Of a DNA stretch of 64,000 nt, positions 9,281 to 18,909 are shown piece by piece; within the stretch, counting starts at the first letter, position 1, and each line of letters opens with the position of its first letter. Location of the stretch: NCBI GenBank assembly GCA_963783855.1, contig CAWAPE010000005.1, positions 248,001-312,000 on the forward strand, written 5' to 3'. Under the pieces are notes generated by a model. That model was not told the DNA's origin, ran no database searches, and saw nothing but the letters and a program-made list of their open reading frames with translations. A program made the translations under genes and the position numbers. This DNA comes from JAKAGZ01 sp963783855 (GTDB lineage: Bacteria > Bacteroidota > Ignavibacteria > Ignavibacteriales > Ignavibacteriaceae).

Positions 9281-9798
9281 TTCAAAGTGTCTTTTTCATT
9301 TATGTAATCTTGAAGTATTTCTTTAGTTTTAGGGGTGTAATTATCTAAATAGTCTATAGTTAGTGGCAATATGCTATAAACTTTAGAATAGAATAATGAG
9401 CTTTCTGATGTTTTTTTCGCAGGCACATCAAATACATTAAGCAAGAAGAAAACAGCACTTAAGAAAAATAATATCTGAGTTGCTCCTATTGCTCCACCCA
9501 ATATTTGGTTTATTAAATTATTTACTTTGTCAAAAGGATGTACGACTCGTTTGATTACTGCAAAAACAAACATCACCCCTATAAATATACTTACCCCGGC
9601 TATTATTTTAGCCAGATAAATTTCTATCCCCAATACAGACTCAATTAAGGAACCAAATTTAATGTATAGTATTGCTGCAAGAAATATGGCCAGGACAAAG
9701 CCTAAAAAGCCGATAATCTTTCTAATAAAACCATCTTTATAACCCAGAATAAATCCTATAAGGAAAATTCCAAGTATAATAAAATCCAGAACAGTCAA
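9277..9798 (-). CDS. CvpA family membrane protein
   Basis: The 173-residue protein has four predicted membrane helices (about residues 5-22, 28-48, 63-85 and 100-122) and the CvpA opening LDFIILGIFLIGFILGYKDG. The family was named for colicin V production but its general role is envelope homeostasis. It overlaps yqeY upstream and mutS2 downstream by 4 bases each. CvpA next to mutS2 is a frequently seen gene order in bacteria. Confidence 0.85.
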   Translation of the reverse strand: MTVLDFIILGIFLIGFILGYKDGFIRKIIGFLGFVLAIFLAAILYIKFGSLIESVLGIEIYLAKIIAGVSIFIGVMFVFAVIKRVVHPFDKVNNLINQILGGAIGATQILFFLSAVFFLLNVFDVPAKKTSESSLFYSKVYSILPLTIDYLDNYTPKTKEILQDYINEKDTLK

Positions 9799-10247
9799 TT
9801 GCTTCCCAGAAGTTTTTCAACAATACTTCTCACAGTTTTGCCATCTGCTTTTCCCTTCAATTCTTTCATTGATTCCGGCATTAATTTAGCAAAATCTTCT
9901 TTGCCTTTTGCTCCGATTCGTTCAGCAATAGATTTTACTGCGGAAATTATCTCATCTTCATTTAATTGTTTGGGTAAATATTCCTGTAATATTGCAAGTT
10001 CCTTTTCTTCTTTCTCTGCGAGATCATCTCTTTTAGCATCTCTAAATTGATCTATTGAATCTTTTCTTTTCTTTGCAGCAGATGTTAATAATTTCATTTG
10101 CTCTTCATCGTTTAATTCCTTGCCATTTCCACTTTTTTCAAATTCCAAAATCAGGGCACGTATTGACCTTATTGTACTCAGTCTCACTTTATCGCCCGAT
10201 TTCATAGCGTTCTTTAAATCTTCATTAATTCTATTTTTCAAATCCAT
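9795..10247 (-). CDS. GatB/YqeY-domain protein
   Basis: The 150-residue protein matches the YqeY family along its full length: an N-terminal helical part (LKNRINEDLKNAMKSGDK) with the RLSTIRSIRA segment, and the C-terminal tail domain shared with GatB (AKLMPESMKELKGKADGKTV is split by conserved glycine turns). The YqeY domain resembles the tRNA-binding tail of the Glu-tRNA amidotransferase, but its own function is not established. It is the first gene of the yqeY-cvpA-mutS2-accC-BCCP run, starting just after the terminator of the exbD gene. Confidence 0.88.
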   Translation of the reverse strand: MDLKNRINEDLKNAMKSGDKVRLSTIRSIRALILEFEKSGNGKELNDEEQMKLLTSAAKKRKDSIDQFRDAKRDDLAEKEEKELAILQEYLPKQLNEDEIISAVKSIAERIGAKGKEDFAKLMPESMKELKGKADGKTVRSIVEKLLGSN

Positions 10248-10272
10248 ATCAGTCCTCTTTAACTAAAACTAA

Positions 10273-10306
10273 AAAGGCAGGAAAGTAAAACTACCAACCT
10301 GCCTTT
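10273..10306 (-). terminator. Rho-independent terminator after exbB-exbD-exbD
   Basis: A nine-base stem AAAGGCAGG/CCTGCCTTT encloses a 16-base loop. Read on the minus strand it is followed by a T-rich tract. It lies 26 bases past the stop of the second exbD gene and just ahead of yqeY. Confidence 0.75.
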
Positions 10307-10331
10307 AAAAATAAATAAACTTCTAACTAAA

Positions 10332-10745
10332 CTATATTTTTATTGTTGCCGAATAATTTATTCTTAAACAATAAGCTTTACGCAATTCCTGCTGAATGTC
10401 AGTAACCAGCCCCATATCCGTACCTTTATCAACTCTTAAAGATACAATAACATTGGGTAAAGCTTGTCTTTGAGCATACATAATCTTTTGAATATCATCC
10501 AGATTAACGATGCTGTCATTTATCTGAATTCGTTTACTCTGTCCGACCCAGATATAAGAGATTAATCTTTTATTTTCGATTTTCTCTATTGCCTTTGCTT
10601 CCGGAAGTTTATAATTAACCATAACATCTACTTTTCTTAAAGTTGTAGTAACCATAAAGAAAAGAAGAAGCATAAAGACAATATCGGGCATAGACGCAGT
10701 AGGAATTTCCTGTTTAGTATTGGCTCTTCTCTTATTAAATTTCAT
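10332..10745 (-). CDS. exbD: ExbD/TolR family biopolymer transport protein (second copy)
   Basis: The 137-residue protein has a short basic cytoplasmic N-terminus, one membrane helix beginning SMPDIVFMLLLFF with the proton-path Asp (about 21), and a periplasmic domain. ExbD/TolR works with ExbB/TolQ to convert proton motive force into mechanical energy for TonB- or Tol-dependent outer-membrane processes. It is the last gene of exbB-exbD-exbD, 19 bases after the other exbD. Paired divergent ExbD copies are usual in Bacteroidota and relatives and probably form a heteromeric energiser. Confidence 0.9.
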   Translation of the reverse strand: MKFNKRRANTKQEIPTASMPDIVFMLLLFFMVTTTLRKVDVMVNYKLPEAKAIEKIENKRLISYIWVGQSKRIQINDSIVNLDDIQKIMYAQRQALPNVIVSLRVDKGTDMGLVTDIQQELRKAYCLRINYSATIKI

Positions 10746-10764
10746 CCTAATTATACCTCAAGTC

Positions 10765-11292
10765 TTATTTTTTAACTGATTCAGGTTCTGCGAGAGAAAT
10801 AATAATAGGTATTTTATCCTGCACTACCTTTTGCTCTGCCTCAGGTAATTTATTCATAGGCCTACCATAATTCTGGTTGGCATATTCATCCCTTGTTTCA
10901 AAGTATGCCTGCTTAATCTGATCAAGTGCCTGAACATACGTATTATAGTTTGTTTGCCTGTCAGTTTTAACAGATACAATTAATTTTTTGTTGTTCGGGA
11001 GGTCTATTTTTGAAATGATCCTGGGTTTTAGTTGATCCTTAATCTGAAACAGAGGAACCTGTTTCCCATCAAGAAGAACATCACCGTTTTCATTGATCAA
11101 AATAGCTGCCATCCTGTCCTTCGGTACTTTTACTGTACTAACGTCCTGTACATATTCAGGAAGAGTAAGACCGATACCTGTGTCAACATCGATGACTGTA
11201 GCAACCAGGAAAAACAACAATAGTAGGAATGCTATATCCGCCATCGAGCTTGTTGGTATTGCAGCTTCGGCAATTTTTCTTTTTTTAATCAT
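10765..11292 (-). CDS. exbD: ExbD/TolR family biopolymer transport protein (first copy)
   Basis: The 175-residue protein has the same plan as its neighbour: basic start, one membrane helix SSMADIAFLLLLFF with the conserved Asp (about 19), and a periplasmic domain that is about 40 residues longer, ending in a segment rich in Pro and charged residues. It lies between exbB (53 bases upstream) and the second exbD. The two copies are clearly diverged, so they are not a recent duplication. Confidence 0.9.
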   Translation of the reverse strand: MIKKRKIAEAAIPTSSMADIAFLLLLFFLVATVIDVDTGIGLTLPEYVQDVSTVKVPKDRMAAILINENGDVLLDGKQVPLFQIKDQLKPRIISKIDLPNNKKLIVSVKTDRQTNYNTYVQALDQIKQAYFETRDEYANQNYGRPMNKLPEAEQKVVQDKIPIIISLAEPESVKK

Positions 11293-11345
11293 GACTTAAT
11301 ACTCTTCAATATATTAATAAAATTAATTCGTCTCTTTACTATAAA

Positions 11346-12041
11346 TTATTTCTTTATAGATTTTAATTCATAAAGAGCATCAATTAATTCTATTGAACTT
11401 TCTTCCATATCACCAACCAGTCGGTCAATTCTGGATATGAAGTAGTTGTAAAACACCTGAAGAATCATAGCCACAACAAGTCCGAACAATGTAGTTAACA
11501 AAGCAACCGAGATACCATCAGCAACAATAGCTGGTGAAATCTGTGCAGCTTCTTTAATAGAGTCGAATGCTGTGATCATACCTTGTACTGTACCGGTAAA
11601 ACCAAGCATAGGAGCAATTGTAATAAAAGTTGAAATCCAAATCATTCCTTTTTCGAGGAAGCTCATTTCAATTCCGCCATAGGCGATGATAGCTTTTTCA
11701 GCAGCTTCAAGTCCTTCATCTGCTCTTAAAAGACCAGCATGGAATACAGAAGCAACAGGTCCTCTTGTATTAGCACAAACATCTTTAGCAGCATCAACAC
11801 CGCCATCATGTAAGGCTTTAGTCACTTTGACAATAAAATCTTTTGTGTTAACTCTTGCGCGTGACAATGTCCAGAATCTTTCAATACAAAAAGCCAACCC
11901 GAGAACCAAACAAGCTAAAATTGGGTGCATAAAAATTCCACCGGCTTCATACTTAGTGGCTAACCAGTTGAGTGCACCAGAATCATTAGTTGCTTGTGCT
12001 ATTACATTTACAATCGATGATAAAATGAGTGCAAATTCCAT
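11346..12041 (-). CDS. exbB: MotA/TolQ/ExbB proton channel protein
   Basis: The 231-residue protein has three membrane helices (about residues 35-56, 130-152 and 172-198). The segment APMLGFTGTVQGM contains the conserved helix that lines the proton channel of ExbB/TolQ proteins. It is the first gene of exbB-exbD-exbD and energises outer-membrane transport or Tol-type envelope constriction together with the ExbD subunits. A good sigma-70-like promoter lies about 75 bases upstream and GGAGG precedes the ATG. Confidence 0.92.
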   Translation of the reverse strand: MEFALILSSIVNVIAQATNDSGALNWLATKYEAGGIFMHPILACLVLGLAFCIERFWTLSRARVNTKDFIVKVTKALHDGGVDAAKDVCANTRGPVASVFHAGLLRADEGLEAAEKAIIAYGGIEMSFLEKGMIWISTFITIAPMLGFTGTVQGMITAFDSIKEAAQISPAIVADGISVALLTTLFGLVVAMILQVFYNYFISRIDRLVGDMEESSIELIDALYELKSIKK

Positions 12042-12120
12042 AAAGAGTGACCTCCTAAAAATTAAATAAAAGATACTTGAGGAGAGTAATTCTTCCGCAA
12101 TTATTCAAAAATACTCACTC

Positions 12121-12149
12121 AGAATAATGATTTCAAAAAAGAAAGTCAA
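12121..12149 (-). promoter_or_regulatory. Sigma-70-type promoter of exbB operon
   Basis: On the minus strand TTGACT (12149-12144) is followed after exactly 17 bases by TATTCT (12126-12121). This matches the -35/-10 consensus at five of six and four of six positions and places transcription start near 12114, 73 bases ahead of exbB. Confidence 0.5.
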
Positions 12150-12212
12150 CAGTTTAGTAGCCGACTTTTTTAAATATTATTCAAAAATATTGAATAAATA
12201 GCCTTACATCTC

Positions 12213-12905
12213 TCACTTATTAAATCTCTGTTTCAGGCTTATAATATTACCTGTTACAAAGTTGTAATTATCAAAGATACTGTTGACAAGTTCACCAATT
12301 TCTTCCGGTTTCATCCACTTGCTAAAATCACCATCTTTCATCCATCCCCTGTTTGCCGGGGTATCGATAATGTATGGTGCGATTGCATTTACAGATAACC
12401 TTATCTCTTCGCCTTCCAGAGCAAGTGATTTTACAAGGTGAATTAGAGCACTTTTAGAGGTTCCATATGCGGCTTTCTTATTTTCCGCAGATAAACCTGT
12501 ATAAGCGGCAGTAAAACACAGCGAGCCAGAATCAGATGAAGAGACAAGATCGGAAAAATGCTTCGCAAGAAGGAAACTTGTCCGTAGGTTCATTGACATC
12601 ATTTTTTCCCATTCACTAACAGAAGTTTCACGCACGGAGTTCCCGCCGGCAAATCCTCCAATAGTACTGTAAAGGAAAAACTTTTTATTTTTACCCGGAC
12701 TTACATTTCTAAATGCAATTTCAACATTATTTTCAATTGCCAGGTCTTCAATAGTTATTTTATCTATCTTTTCATCATTAAATTTTTTTTCATCAAATTT
12801 GAAATCAAATAGATAAATTTTATCATAATTCTTTTTTATAAGCTCACTTGTTACTCCGCTCCCAAGTGCTCCGTTAGCTCCAAAGATTAATAATTCTTTG
12901 TTCAT
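12213..12905 (-). CDS. Short-chain dehydrogenase/reductase (SDR) family oxidoreductase
   Basis: The 230-residue protein has the SDR cofactor motif near the N-terminus (FGANGALGSG) and the catalytic Tyr-x-x-x-Lys as AYGTSKSA, preceded by a Ser-rich strand (SLCFTAAYTG). SDRs reduce or oxidise alcohol/carbonyl groups with NAD(P)H. It is shorter than many relatives because several loops are trimmed. It follows kup by 18 bases on the same strand and may be cotranscribed, but the two have no obvious functional link. Substrate unknown. Confidence 0.82.
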   Translation of the reverse strand: MNKELLIFGANGALGSGVTSELIKKNYDKIYLFDFKFDEKKFNDEKIDKITIEDLAIENNVEIAFRNVSPGKNKKFFLYSTIGGFAGGNSVRETSVSEWEKMMSMNLRTSFLLAKHFSDLVSSSDSGSLCFTAAYTGLSAENKKAAYGTSKSALIHLVKSLALEGEEIRLSVNAIAPYIIDTPANRGWMKDGDFSKWMKPEEIGELVNSIFDNYNFVTGNIISLKQRFNK

Positions 12906-12923
12906 AATACTTTCCCGAATTTA

Positions 12924-14747
12924 TTATAATTCCAATCTTGTCTCTACGCCATGCAATTTATTATATGGCAAAGTATAAAATCTTACAAAAGATGGAGTGA
13001 TTTTCTTTATAAAAGCAAATATTTTTAGCCAGGGCTTATTGGTTGATATATCTTCAACGCCATAGAAAATAACTTTTTCATTTATACCATTCTTTTTTAG
13101 TAGCCCTGGAATATCAAGCACTTCAAGGTAACCACCCTCAATTACAATTCCTGATAATCCATGAGCTATGTTTTCAATTTTCTGGAAATTCACACCATAT
13201 GGTTTATCAGTAGTGCAGATAGAAACTAGAATGTTGTTTTCATAAATAATATTTCCTCTTATTATGCAATGCACCATATAAGGAGGAATCTCTTTCATAT
13301 TTTTTGTAAAGAACAGTGCTGTTCCTTTTATATTATTTCCTAATCCGTAAATCTGGTTGTAGCTTACTATAAATGTCTCAATTGGTAATGCCCTGAATGA
13401 ACGATACATCCTCTTATTTCCGTTTTCCCATAATTTGATAACAAAAAACGGTAACGCGGCAATTACAATTGACCAGTATCCTCCGTGTGGAATTTTATTC
13501 ATTACAGCAACCAGGAATCCCAGTACAACAATAAATACCAGAATAGATGCTAACATTTTTTTACGATTCTTATCTAACTTAAATATCCAGATCATAAATA
13601 TTGAGCTGATTGTCATTGTTGCCGTTACAGCCAGTCCATATGCAGCAGCAATATTTTCCGATTTCTGGAAAAATAAAATCATAAAAATTACTGCTACCAG
13701 TAAACCCCAGTTAACAACACCGATATAAATCTGTGATTTTAAGTGTGAGGAAGTAAATTTAACCTTCAACAGAGGAAAAACTCTCGTTGTAATTCCCTGG
13801 TAAACTAGTGACATTATCGCACTTATCATTGCCTGCGAAGCAATGATCGTAGCAAACAGAGTCAAGATCAAAAACGGGACATAAAGAAAAGATGTAATTG
13901 ATTTCACCATTGAGAACAATATGGAAGTTGACTGACCGCTGTTTAGCAAAAACGCACCTTGTCCGAAATAATTTATCACAAGTGCAAAGAATACAAAATA
14001 CCAGGCGTGTTTAATAGGGTCTCCACCAAGGTGTCCCATATCTGCATATAAAGCTTCTCCACCTGTTGCACAAAGTATTACTTCACTTAATACAAAAAAT
14101 CCCACCAATCCGTGATGAAGCAGAAAGTCAATTGCATACCATGGATTTATAGCAAGTAATACTCTGGGTGCGCTTGCAATTGAATAAATTCCTGTGAGGA
14201 ATAACGCTGAGAACCAGAGAAGCATAATTGGGCCGAAGGAAAAGGAAACCTTATCAGTCCCGTGGTATTGAAAAGAAAAAAGGATAACTGTAATAATACA
14301 GGTAATAATAATTACAGTTGTGATACTTATGTGTCCTATCCCTGGGATTAATTCCAGGCCTTCAACTGCTGATAAAATACTTATTGCCGGAGTAATAACC
14401 CCATCACCCATTAATAAAGAGACTCCAATGTATCCGAGAAATGTAGCAAAGGCTATTTTCCTTCCTTTCTTCAATTTGCCGGCAAGAATTTCCTTCAATA
14501 CAATAATTCCGCCTTCGCCTTTTATACTAAGACTCATTGCCAGCCAGACATATTCAAAACTCACCAGAATTACTAATGACCAGAAAATAAGTGAAAGCAC
14601 GCCCATCAAATTCCCTTCGGTTGGCTTGGTAAGGGTAAAAATAATCGTTAGGGTATAAATTGGACTAGTTCCAATATCCCCGAATACCAGTCCTGCTGCT
14701 TTTGTTATATCTTTAAAAGATGAGAATTTTCTTTCTTTTTTTGCCAT
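12924..14747 (-). CDS. kup: KUP-family potassium uptake protein
   Basis: The 607-residue protein has the family start (AAGLVFGDIGTSPIYTL), the GDGVITPAISILSAVEG block, about 12 membrane helices up to residue 455, and a C-terminal cytoplasmic domain of about 150 residues. KUP proteins take up K+ with protons. Length and motifs are complete. It is divergent from polA across a 333-base intergenic region that holds two inverted repeats. Confidence 0.93.
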   Translation of the reverse strand: MAKKERKFSSFKDITKAAGLVFGDIGTSPIYTLTIIFTLTKPTEGNLMGVLSLIFWSLVILVSFEYVWLAMSLSIKGEGGIIVLKEILAGKLKKGRKIAFATFLGYIGVSLLMGDGVITPAISILSAVEGLELIPGIGHISITTVIIITCIITVILFSFQYHGTDKVSFSFGPIMLLWFSALFLTGIYSIASAPRVLLAINPWYAIDFLLHHGLVGFFVLSEVILCATGGEALYADMGHLGGDPIKHAWYFVFFALVINYFGQGAFLLNSGQSTSILFSMVKSITSFLYVPFLILTLFATIIASQAMISAIMSLVYQGITTRVFPLLKVKFTSSHLKSQIYIGVVNWGLLVAVIFMILFFQKSENIAAAYGLAVTATMTISSIFMIWIFKLDKNRKKMLASILVFIVVLGFLVAVMNKIPHGGYWSIVIAALPFFVIKLWENGNKRMYRSFRALPIETFIVSYNQIYGLGNNIKGTALFFTKNMKEIPPYMVHCIIRGNIIYENNILVSICTTDKPYGVNFQKIENIAHGLSGIVIEGGYLEVLDIPGLLKKNGINEKVIFYGVEDISTNKPWLKIFAFIKKITPSFVRFYTLPYNKLHGVETRLEL

Positions 14748-15080
14748 TTAATTAAATAATTTCTGGATATCAGTATATAAGAGCCACTAAAATAAAGATA
14801 AATTTACACTTCAAACAACTTTACAGCTAAGTTTTATTTATAGGCAAGAAAATAATCACTAAAAATCTATAAATATCCAATAATAAATATTGTCTCAATT
14901 TCGCTACATTTCATCCCGAACTGGATTCGGATCTAATTATTTATATATTCATAATGAAAACAAATTATTATCCATTAAGGTGTAATGGAGACATACTCTA
15001 TAATTTTACACCTTTGAAAACCATTTTCTAATTTCTATCTTTAAAAGATATAAATTCCCCCGTATAATAATTTTATAATA
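14748..15080. other. kup-polA divergent intergenic region with inverted repeats
   Basis: There is no gene here. An AAGGTGTAA/TTACACCTT inverted repeat (14977-14985 and 15006-15014, 20-base spacer) lies 66 bases upstream of polA, and a smaller CGAA/TTCG-centred dyad sits at 14914-14932. Neither is followed by a T-run, so they look more like operators or cruciforms than terminators. The A/T-rich stretch before polA has several TATAAT-like words, none with a convincing -35, and no Shine-Dalgarno before the polA ATG. Confidence 0.4.
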
Positions 15081-17849
15081 ATGAAAAACAAAAAATTCGT
15101 AATTATAGACGCTATGGCTCTTGCCTACAGAGCGTATTTTGCATTTATTAACCGTCCACTTGTAACAAAAAGCGGCGAACCAACTTCCGCAATTTTCGGC
15201 TTCCTGAACCAGGTCCTGAAAATTCTTGAAGATCATAAACCTGATTATATCGCTGTTGCATTCGATTCAAAAGAAAAAACTTTTAGACATGAAAGATATG
15301 AGCATTATAAATCTTCGCGTGAAGAAATGCCGGATGATCTAATTCCACAAATCGGGAGAATAAAGGAAATAATTGAAGCCTTGAATATTCCGCTCTACAT
15401 ACTTTCCCGCTATGAAGCAGACGACATAGTTGGAACGGCTGTAAAGAAAGCCGAAAAGGCCGGAATGATTTCTTACGTTATAACACCAGATAAAGATTAC
15501 AACCAGCTCGTAACAGATAAAGTTAAAATTGTTAAAGGCGGAAAAAGTATTGATGAAATAGTTATTTATGATGTAGCAAAAGTAAAAGACGAATTAGGCT
15601 TCGAGCCAAAACAAATGATAGACTATCTCGCACTTATCGGTGATAAGTCAGATGATATTCCCGGTGTAGCAGGCGTTGGACCTAAAACCGCTGTTCCTTT
15701 AATTCAAAAATATGGATCGGTTGAAGGTATTTACGAACACATAGAAGAAATTGAAAAAGCAGGCCTGAAGAAAAAATTGGTTGAGAACAAAGAAAACGCT
15801 TTACTCTCAAAAGAGCTGGCAACAATTCACTGCGATGTTCCGCTTGAAATGGATTTTGAAAAAGCCAGGTTCGAAATGCCCGATATGGAAAAAATAAAAT
15901 CTATTTTTATTGAGCTCGAATTCACAAGAATGTTTAACAGGCTTATAAAGATTTATGACATAAATGGTAAAGTAGAAGATATTGAAATCGCTTTGCCAGA
16001 AGGGGCAAAAGAATTTGACAAGAAAAAAGTTAAATATAAACTCATAAAAGACAAAAAATCTGCTGAGAAGCTTGCTGCTAAATTGAACAAATCTGATTTG
16101 TTTGTTTTTGATACTGAGACAGACGGACTGAATGCATTTGAACTGAAAATAGCAGGAGCGTCTTTTGCAATAAAATCCGGCGAAGCATATTTCGTTGCTG
16201 TAAATCCTATGAATGATTCTAATGATCTTTTTTCAACTGATTTAGGTGACAGACTTGATATAAAAGATTTTGTAAAAATATTTAAGCCTGTTTTTGAAAA
16301 TAAAAAGATCAAAAAAGTATGCCAGAACGGGAAGTTTGATATCTCGGTTATGAAAAGTGTCGGCATAAACCTGGAAAACTTTTACTTTGATACCATGCTC
16401 GCAAGTTATGTGCTGGATCCTGATCAGAAACACAATATGGATGCGCTTTCAGAAAAATATTTGAATTACAAACCGATTCCAATTTCAGAGTTAATCGGAA
16501 GTAAAAAAGATCCGACTAAAATATTTGATGTTGACATTGAAGCCCTTTCAAATTATGCCGCAGAAGATGCAGATATAACCTATCGTCTTTACGAAGTTAT
16601 GGACAAAGAGTTAAAGAGTGCAAAATTAGAGAAGCTTGCTTACGATGTCGAATTCCCTCTTGCTCCTGTACTGGAAGAAATTGAGAGACACGGAATTGGT
16701 GTTGATAAAAAAGTTTTGAATGATCTTAGCAAGCTGCTGGAAAAAGATCTGAACAGCATTACAAAAAAAATATTCAAACTTGCTGACGAAGAGTTCAACA
16801 TTAATTCACCAAAACAATTGCAGGAAATTCTTTTTAACAAACTTGGGCTTCAGACAGGCAAAAAAACAAAAACGGGTTTCTCTACCGATGCGCGATCTCT
16901 TGAATACCTGCGAGGTGAACACGAAATAATAGGTGAGATTCTCGATTTCAGGCAAATCACAAAGTTAAAATCGACTTATGCCGATGCGTTACAGACAATG
17001 ATAAATCCACAAACCGGAAGAATACACACTACGCTGAACCAGATCGCTGCTTCAACCGGCAGACTTTCCAGTAACGATCCAAATCTTCAGAATATTCCTA
17101 TTCGCACTTCCCGAGGTAAAGAAATTCGAAAAGCTTTTGTTCCTCGTGACAAAAATCACGTAATTCTCAGCGCCGATTACAGCCAGATAGAATTAAGAAT
17201 TATGGCAAGCATATGCGGAGACGAAGGGCTTTCAAAAGCATTTAAAAACGGTGAAGATATACACAGAAGTACAGCAGCACTTGTTTTTATGGTAGATCCC
17301 GAAGACGTTACTGATGATATGAGAAGAAAAGCTAAAGAAGTAAATTTTGGAATATTATACGGCATCGGTCCTTTCGGACTTTCAACTAGGCTCGGAATAA
17401 CACAAAAGCACGCGAAAGAAATAATTGAGACTTACTTTAATACTTTCAAGCGTGTTAAAAATTTTATGGATGATTCTGTAAAAAAAGCTAAAGAAAAAGG
17501 CTATGCCGAAACACTGCTTGGAAGGAGAAGATATCTTAAAAATATAAACAGCAGTAACCGTGTTGTACGCCAGTTTGAAGAAAGAGTCGCTATCAATATG
17601 CCAATCCAGGGCACAGCCGCCGATATGATAAAACTCGCAATGATTAAAACCCACAATGAACTGAAAAAAAGAAAGACTAAAACAAAAATGGTTCTGCAGG
17701 TACATGATGAATTATTGTTCGATGCTCACAAAGATGAAGTAAAAGAACTGACTCCATTAATTAAAAGATGGATGGAAACCGCTCTGCCGATGGATGTACC
17801 GATTTTAGTTGAAACAGGCACCGGAGATAACTGGCTTGATGCACACTGA
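15081..17849 (+). CDS. polA: DNA polymerase I
   Basis: The 922-residue protein carries all three domains. Residues 1-290: 5' nuclease. Residues about 315-500: 3'-5' exonuclease with the proofreading residues intact (FDTETDG, NGKFDIS, YAAEDADIT). Residues about 520-922: polymerase with motif A ADYSQIELR, motif B RRKAKEVNFGILYG and motif C QVHDELLF. It fills gaps, removes RNA primers and repairs DNA. Proofreading residues are retained, unlike in many thermophile or Gram-positive forms. No clear Shine-Dalgarno precedes the ATG. The GT9 gene follows 7 bases after the stop. Confidence 0.97.
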   Translation: MKNKKFVIIDAMALAYRAYFAFINRPLVTKSGEPTSAIFGFLNQVLKILEDHKPDYIAVAFDSKEKTFRHERYEHYKSSREEMPDDLIPQIGRIKEIIEALNIPLYILSRYEADDIVGTAVKKAEKAGMISYVITPDKDYNQLVTDKVKIVKGGKSIDEIVIYDVAKVKDELGFEPKQMIDYLALIGDKSDDIPGVAGVGPKTAVPLIQKYGSVEGIYEHIEEIEKAGLKKKLVENKENALLSKELATIHCDVPLEMDFEKARFEMPDMEKIKSIFIELEFTRMFNRLIKIYDINGKVEDIEIALPEGAKEFDKKKVKYKLIKDKKSAEKLAAKLNKSDLFVFDTETDGLNAFELKIAGASFAIKSGEAYFVAVNPMNDSNDLFSTDLGDRLDIKDFVKIFKPVFENKKIKKVCQNGKFDISVMKSVGINLENFYFDTMLASYVLDPDQKHNMDALSEKYLNYKPIPISELIGSKKDPTKIFDVDIEALSNYAAEDADITYRLYEVMDKELKSAKLEKLAYDVEFPLAPVLEEIERHGIGVDKKVLNDLSKLLEKDLNSITKKIFKLADEEFNINSPKQLQEILFNKLGLQTGKKTKTGFSTDARSLEYLRGEHEIIGEILDFRQITKLKSTYADALQTMINPQTGRIHTTLNQIAASTGRLSSNDPNLQNIPIRTSRGKEIRKAFVPRDKNHVILSADYSQIELRIMASICGDEGLSKAFKNGEDIHRSTAALVFMVDPEDVTDDMRRKAKEVNFGILYGIGPFGLSTRLGITQKHAKEIIETYFNTFKRVKNFMDDSVKKAKEKGYAETLLGRRRYLKNINSSNRVVRQFEERVAINMPIQGTAADMIKLAMIKTHNELKKRKTKTKMVLQVHDELLFDAHKDEVKELTPLIKRWMETALPMDVPILVETGTGDNWLDAH

Positions 17850-17856
17850 TAGAATT

Positions 17857-18867
17857 ATGAATATTGATCACAAAAGAATAAACAAAATACTCTGCATCAA
17901 ACCTCGCGGGATTGGTGATGTTGTGCTATCCACAATAATTCTGGATAATTTAACAGCCCACTTCCCTTCTGCAATAATTGATTACCTTACAGAAACTTTT
18001 GTTAAGCCGGCAATTGAAAACCACCCGGACATCAATAAAGTAATCACAATGAAGAAAAGCGAATTGCCTTTAAAAGTTGCCTGGCGTGTAAGAAAAGAAA
18101 AATATAATATGGTTCTCGATCTCTGGTCAAATCCAAGATCCGCGCAAATTACTTTTTTATCCGGTGTAAAATACCGTGTGGGTTTTGCTTATCGTGGAAG
18201 AAAATATGCCTACAATATTCTGGCTACATCAGGACGTGGTGAAGTTCACTCTGCAGAACATAATCTTGAAATTCTAAATGCAATTGATGTTCCCGTAGTT
18301 TCTAAGAATGTGGTCCATTACATCTCCGAAAAAGATAAATCCTTCGGCCAGAAATTCTTTCAAGAAAATTTTTCTACAGATGAAAAAGTAATCGGAATAA
18401 TCCCCGCTGGCGGATGGGAATCGAAAAGATGTGATGCTGTTAAGTGGGTTGAAATTTGTAATGCGATATCAGAGAAAAAGAATGTAAAATTTCTAATACT
18501 CTGGGGCCCCGGAGATGAAAAAGATGCCCTGCACATTAAGAAAGCATTACCAGCTTTAACCGTAATTGCGCCGAAGACAAAGTTAAATGAAATGAACGGT
18601 ATGATTAAATATTGTGACCTGATACTGGCAAATGATTCCGGCCCGATGCACATTTCTGCCGCACTTGGAATTCCCACTCTCGGAATTTTTGGTCCTACAA
18701 ACCCAAAAGCACACGGCCCATATTCCCCTAACTCAGATTACGTAATTAAAGATGACCTGTTCTGTATTATCTGCAACAAACTTACCTGTCCCTACAAACA
18801 CGAATGCATGCTTGAACTGCCTGTTGAGAAAGTAATTGAAAAAGTAGAAAAGATAGGAAGTCTTTAA
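17857..18867 (+). CDS. Glycosyltransferase family 9 (heptosyltransferase-like)
   Basis: The enzyme shows the GT9 start KILCIKPRGIGDVVLST and the C-terminal donor-site block LILANDSGPMHISAALGIPTLGIFGPT. It ends with a Cys-rich tail (CIICNKLTCPYKHEC) also seen in the GT9 at 28355. GT9 enzymes transfer heptose or related sugars to the LPS core at the inner membrane. I chose the ATG at 17857, 7 bases past the polA stop; an open frame reaches back to 17809 inside polA, but the conserved N-terminus needs only the later start. Sugar specificity is unknown. Confidence 0.87.
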   Translation: MNIDHKRINKILCIKPRGIGDVVLSTIILDNLTAHFPSAIIDYLTETFVKPAIENHPDINKVITMKKSELPLKVAWRVRKEKYNMVLDLWSNPRSAQITFLSGVKYRVGFAYRGRKYAYNILATSGRGEVHSAEHNLEILNAIDVPVVSKNVVHYISEKDKSFGQKFFQENFSTDEKVIGIIPAGGWESKRCDAVKWVEICNAISEKKNVKFLILWGPGDEKDALHIKKALPALTVIAPKTKLNEMNGMIKYCDLILANDSGPMHISAALGIPTLGIFGPTNPKAHGPYSPNSDYVIKDDLFCIICNKLTCPYKHECMLELPVEKVIEKVEKIGSL

Positions 18868-18909
18868 GTTTTACATGCGATCGGCTTGTGGCTCTGATTA
18901 GGTTGTTTT

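Noticed and set aside
8829..9326. Plus-strand open frame of 165 codons
   Set aside because: It lies wholly antisense to mutS2/cvpA, with composition of a reverse-frame shadow.
15953..16366. Minus-strand open frame of 137 codons within polA
   Set aside because: It lies antisense to a conserved exonuclease domain; no independent evidence.
17809..17856. Upstream start of the polA-adjacent GT9 gene
   Set aside because: It overlaps polA and is not needed for the conserved N-terminus; ATG at 17857 is preferred.
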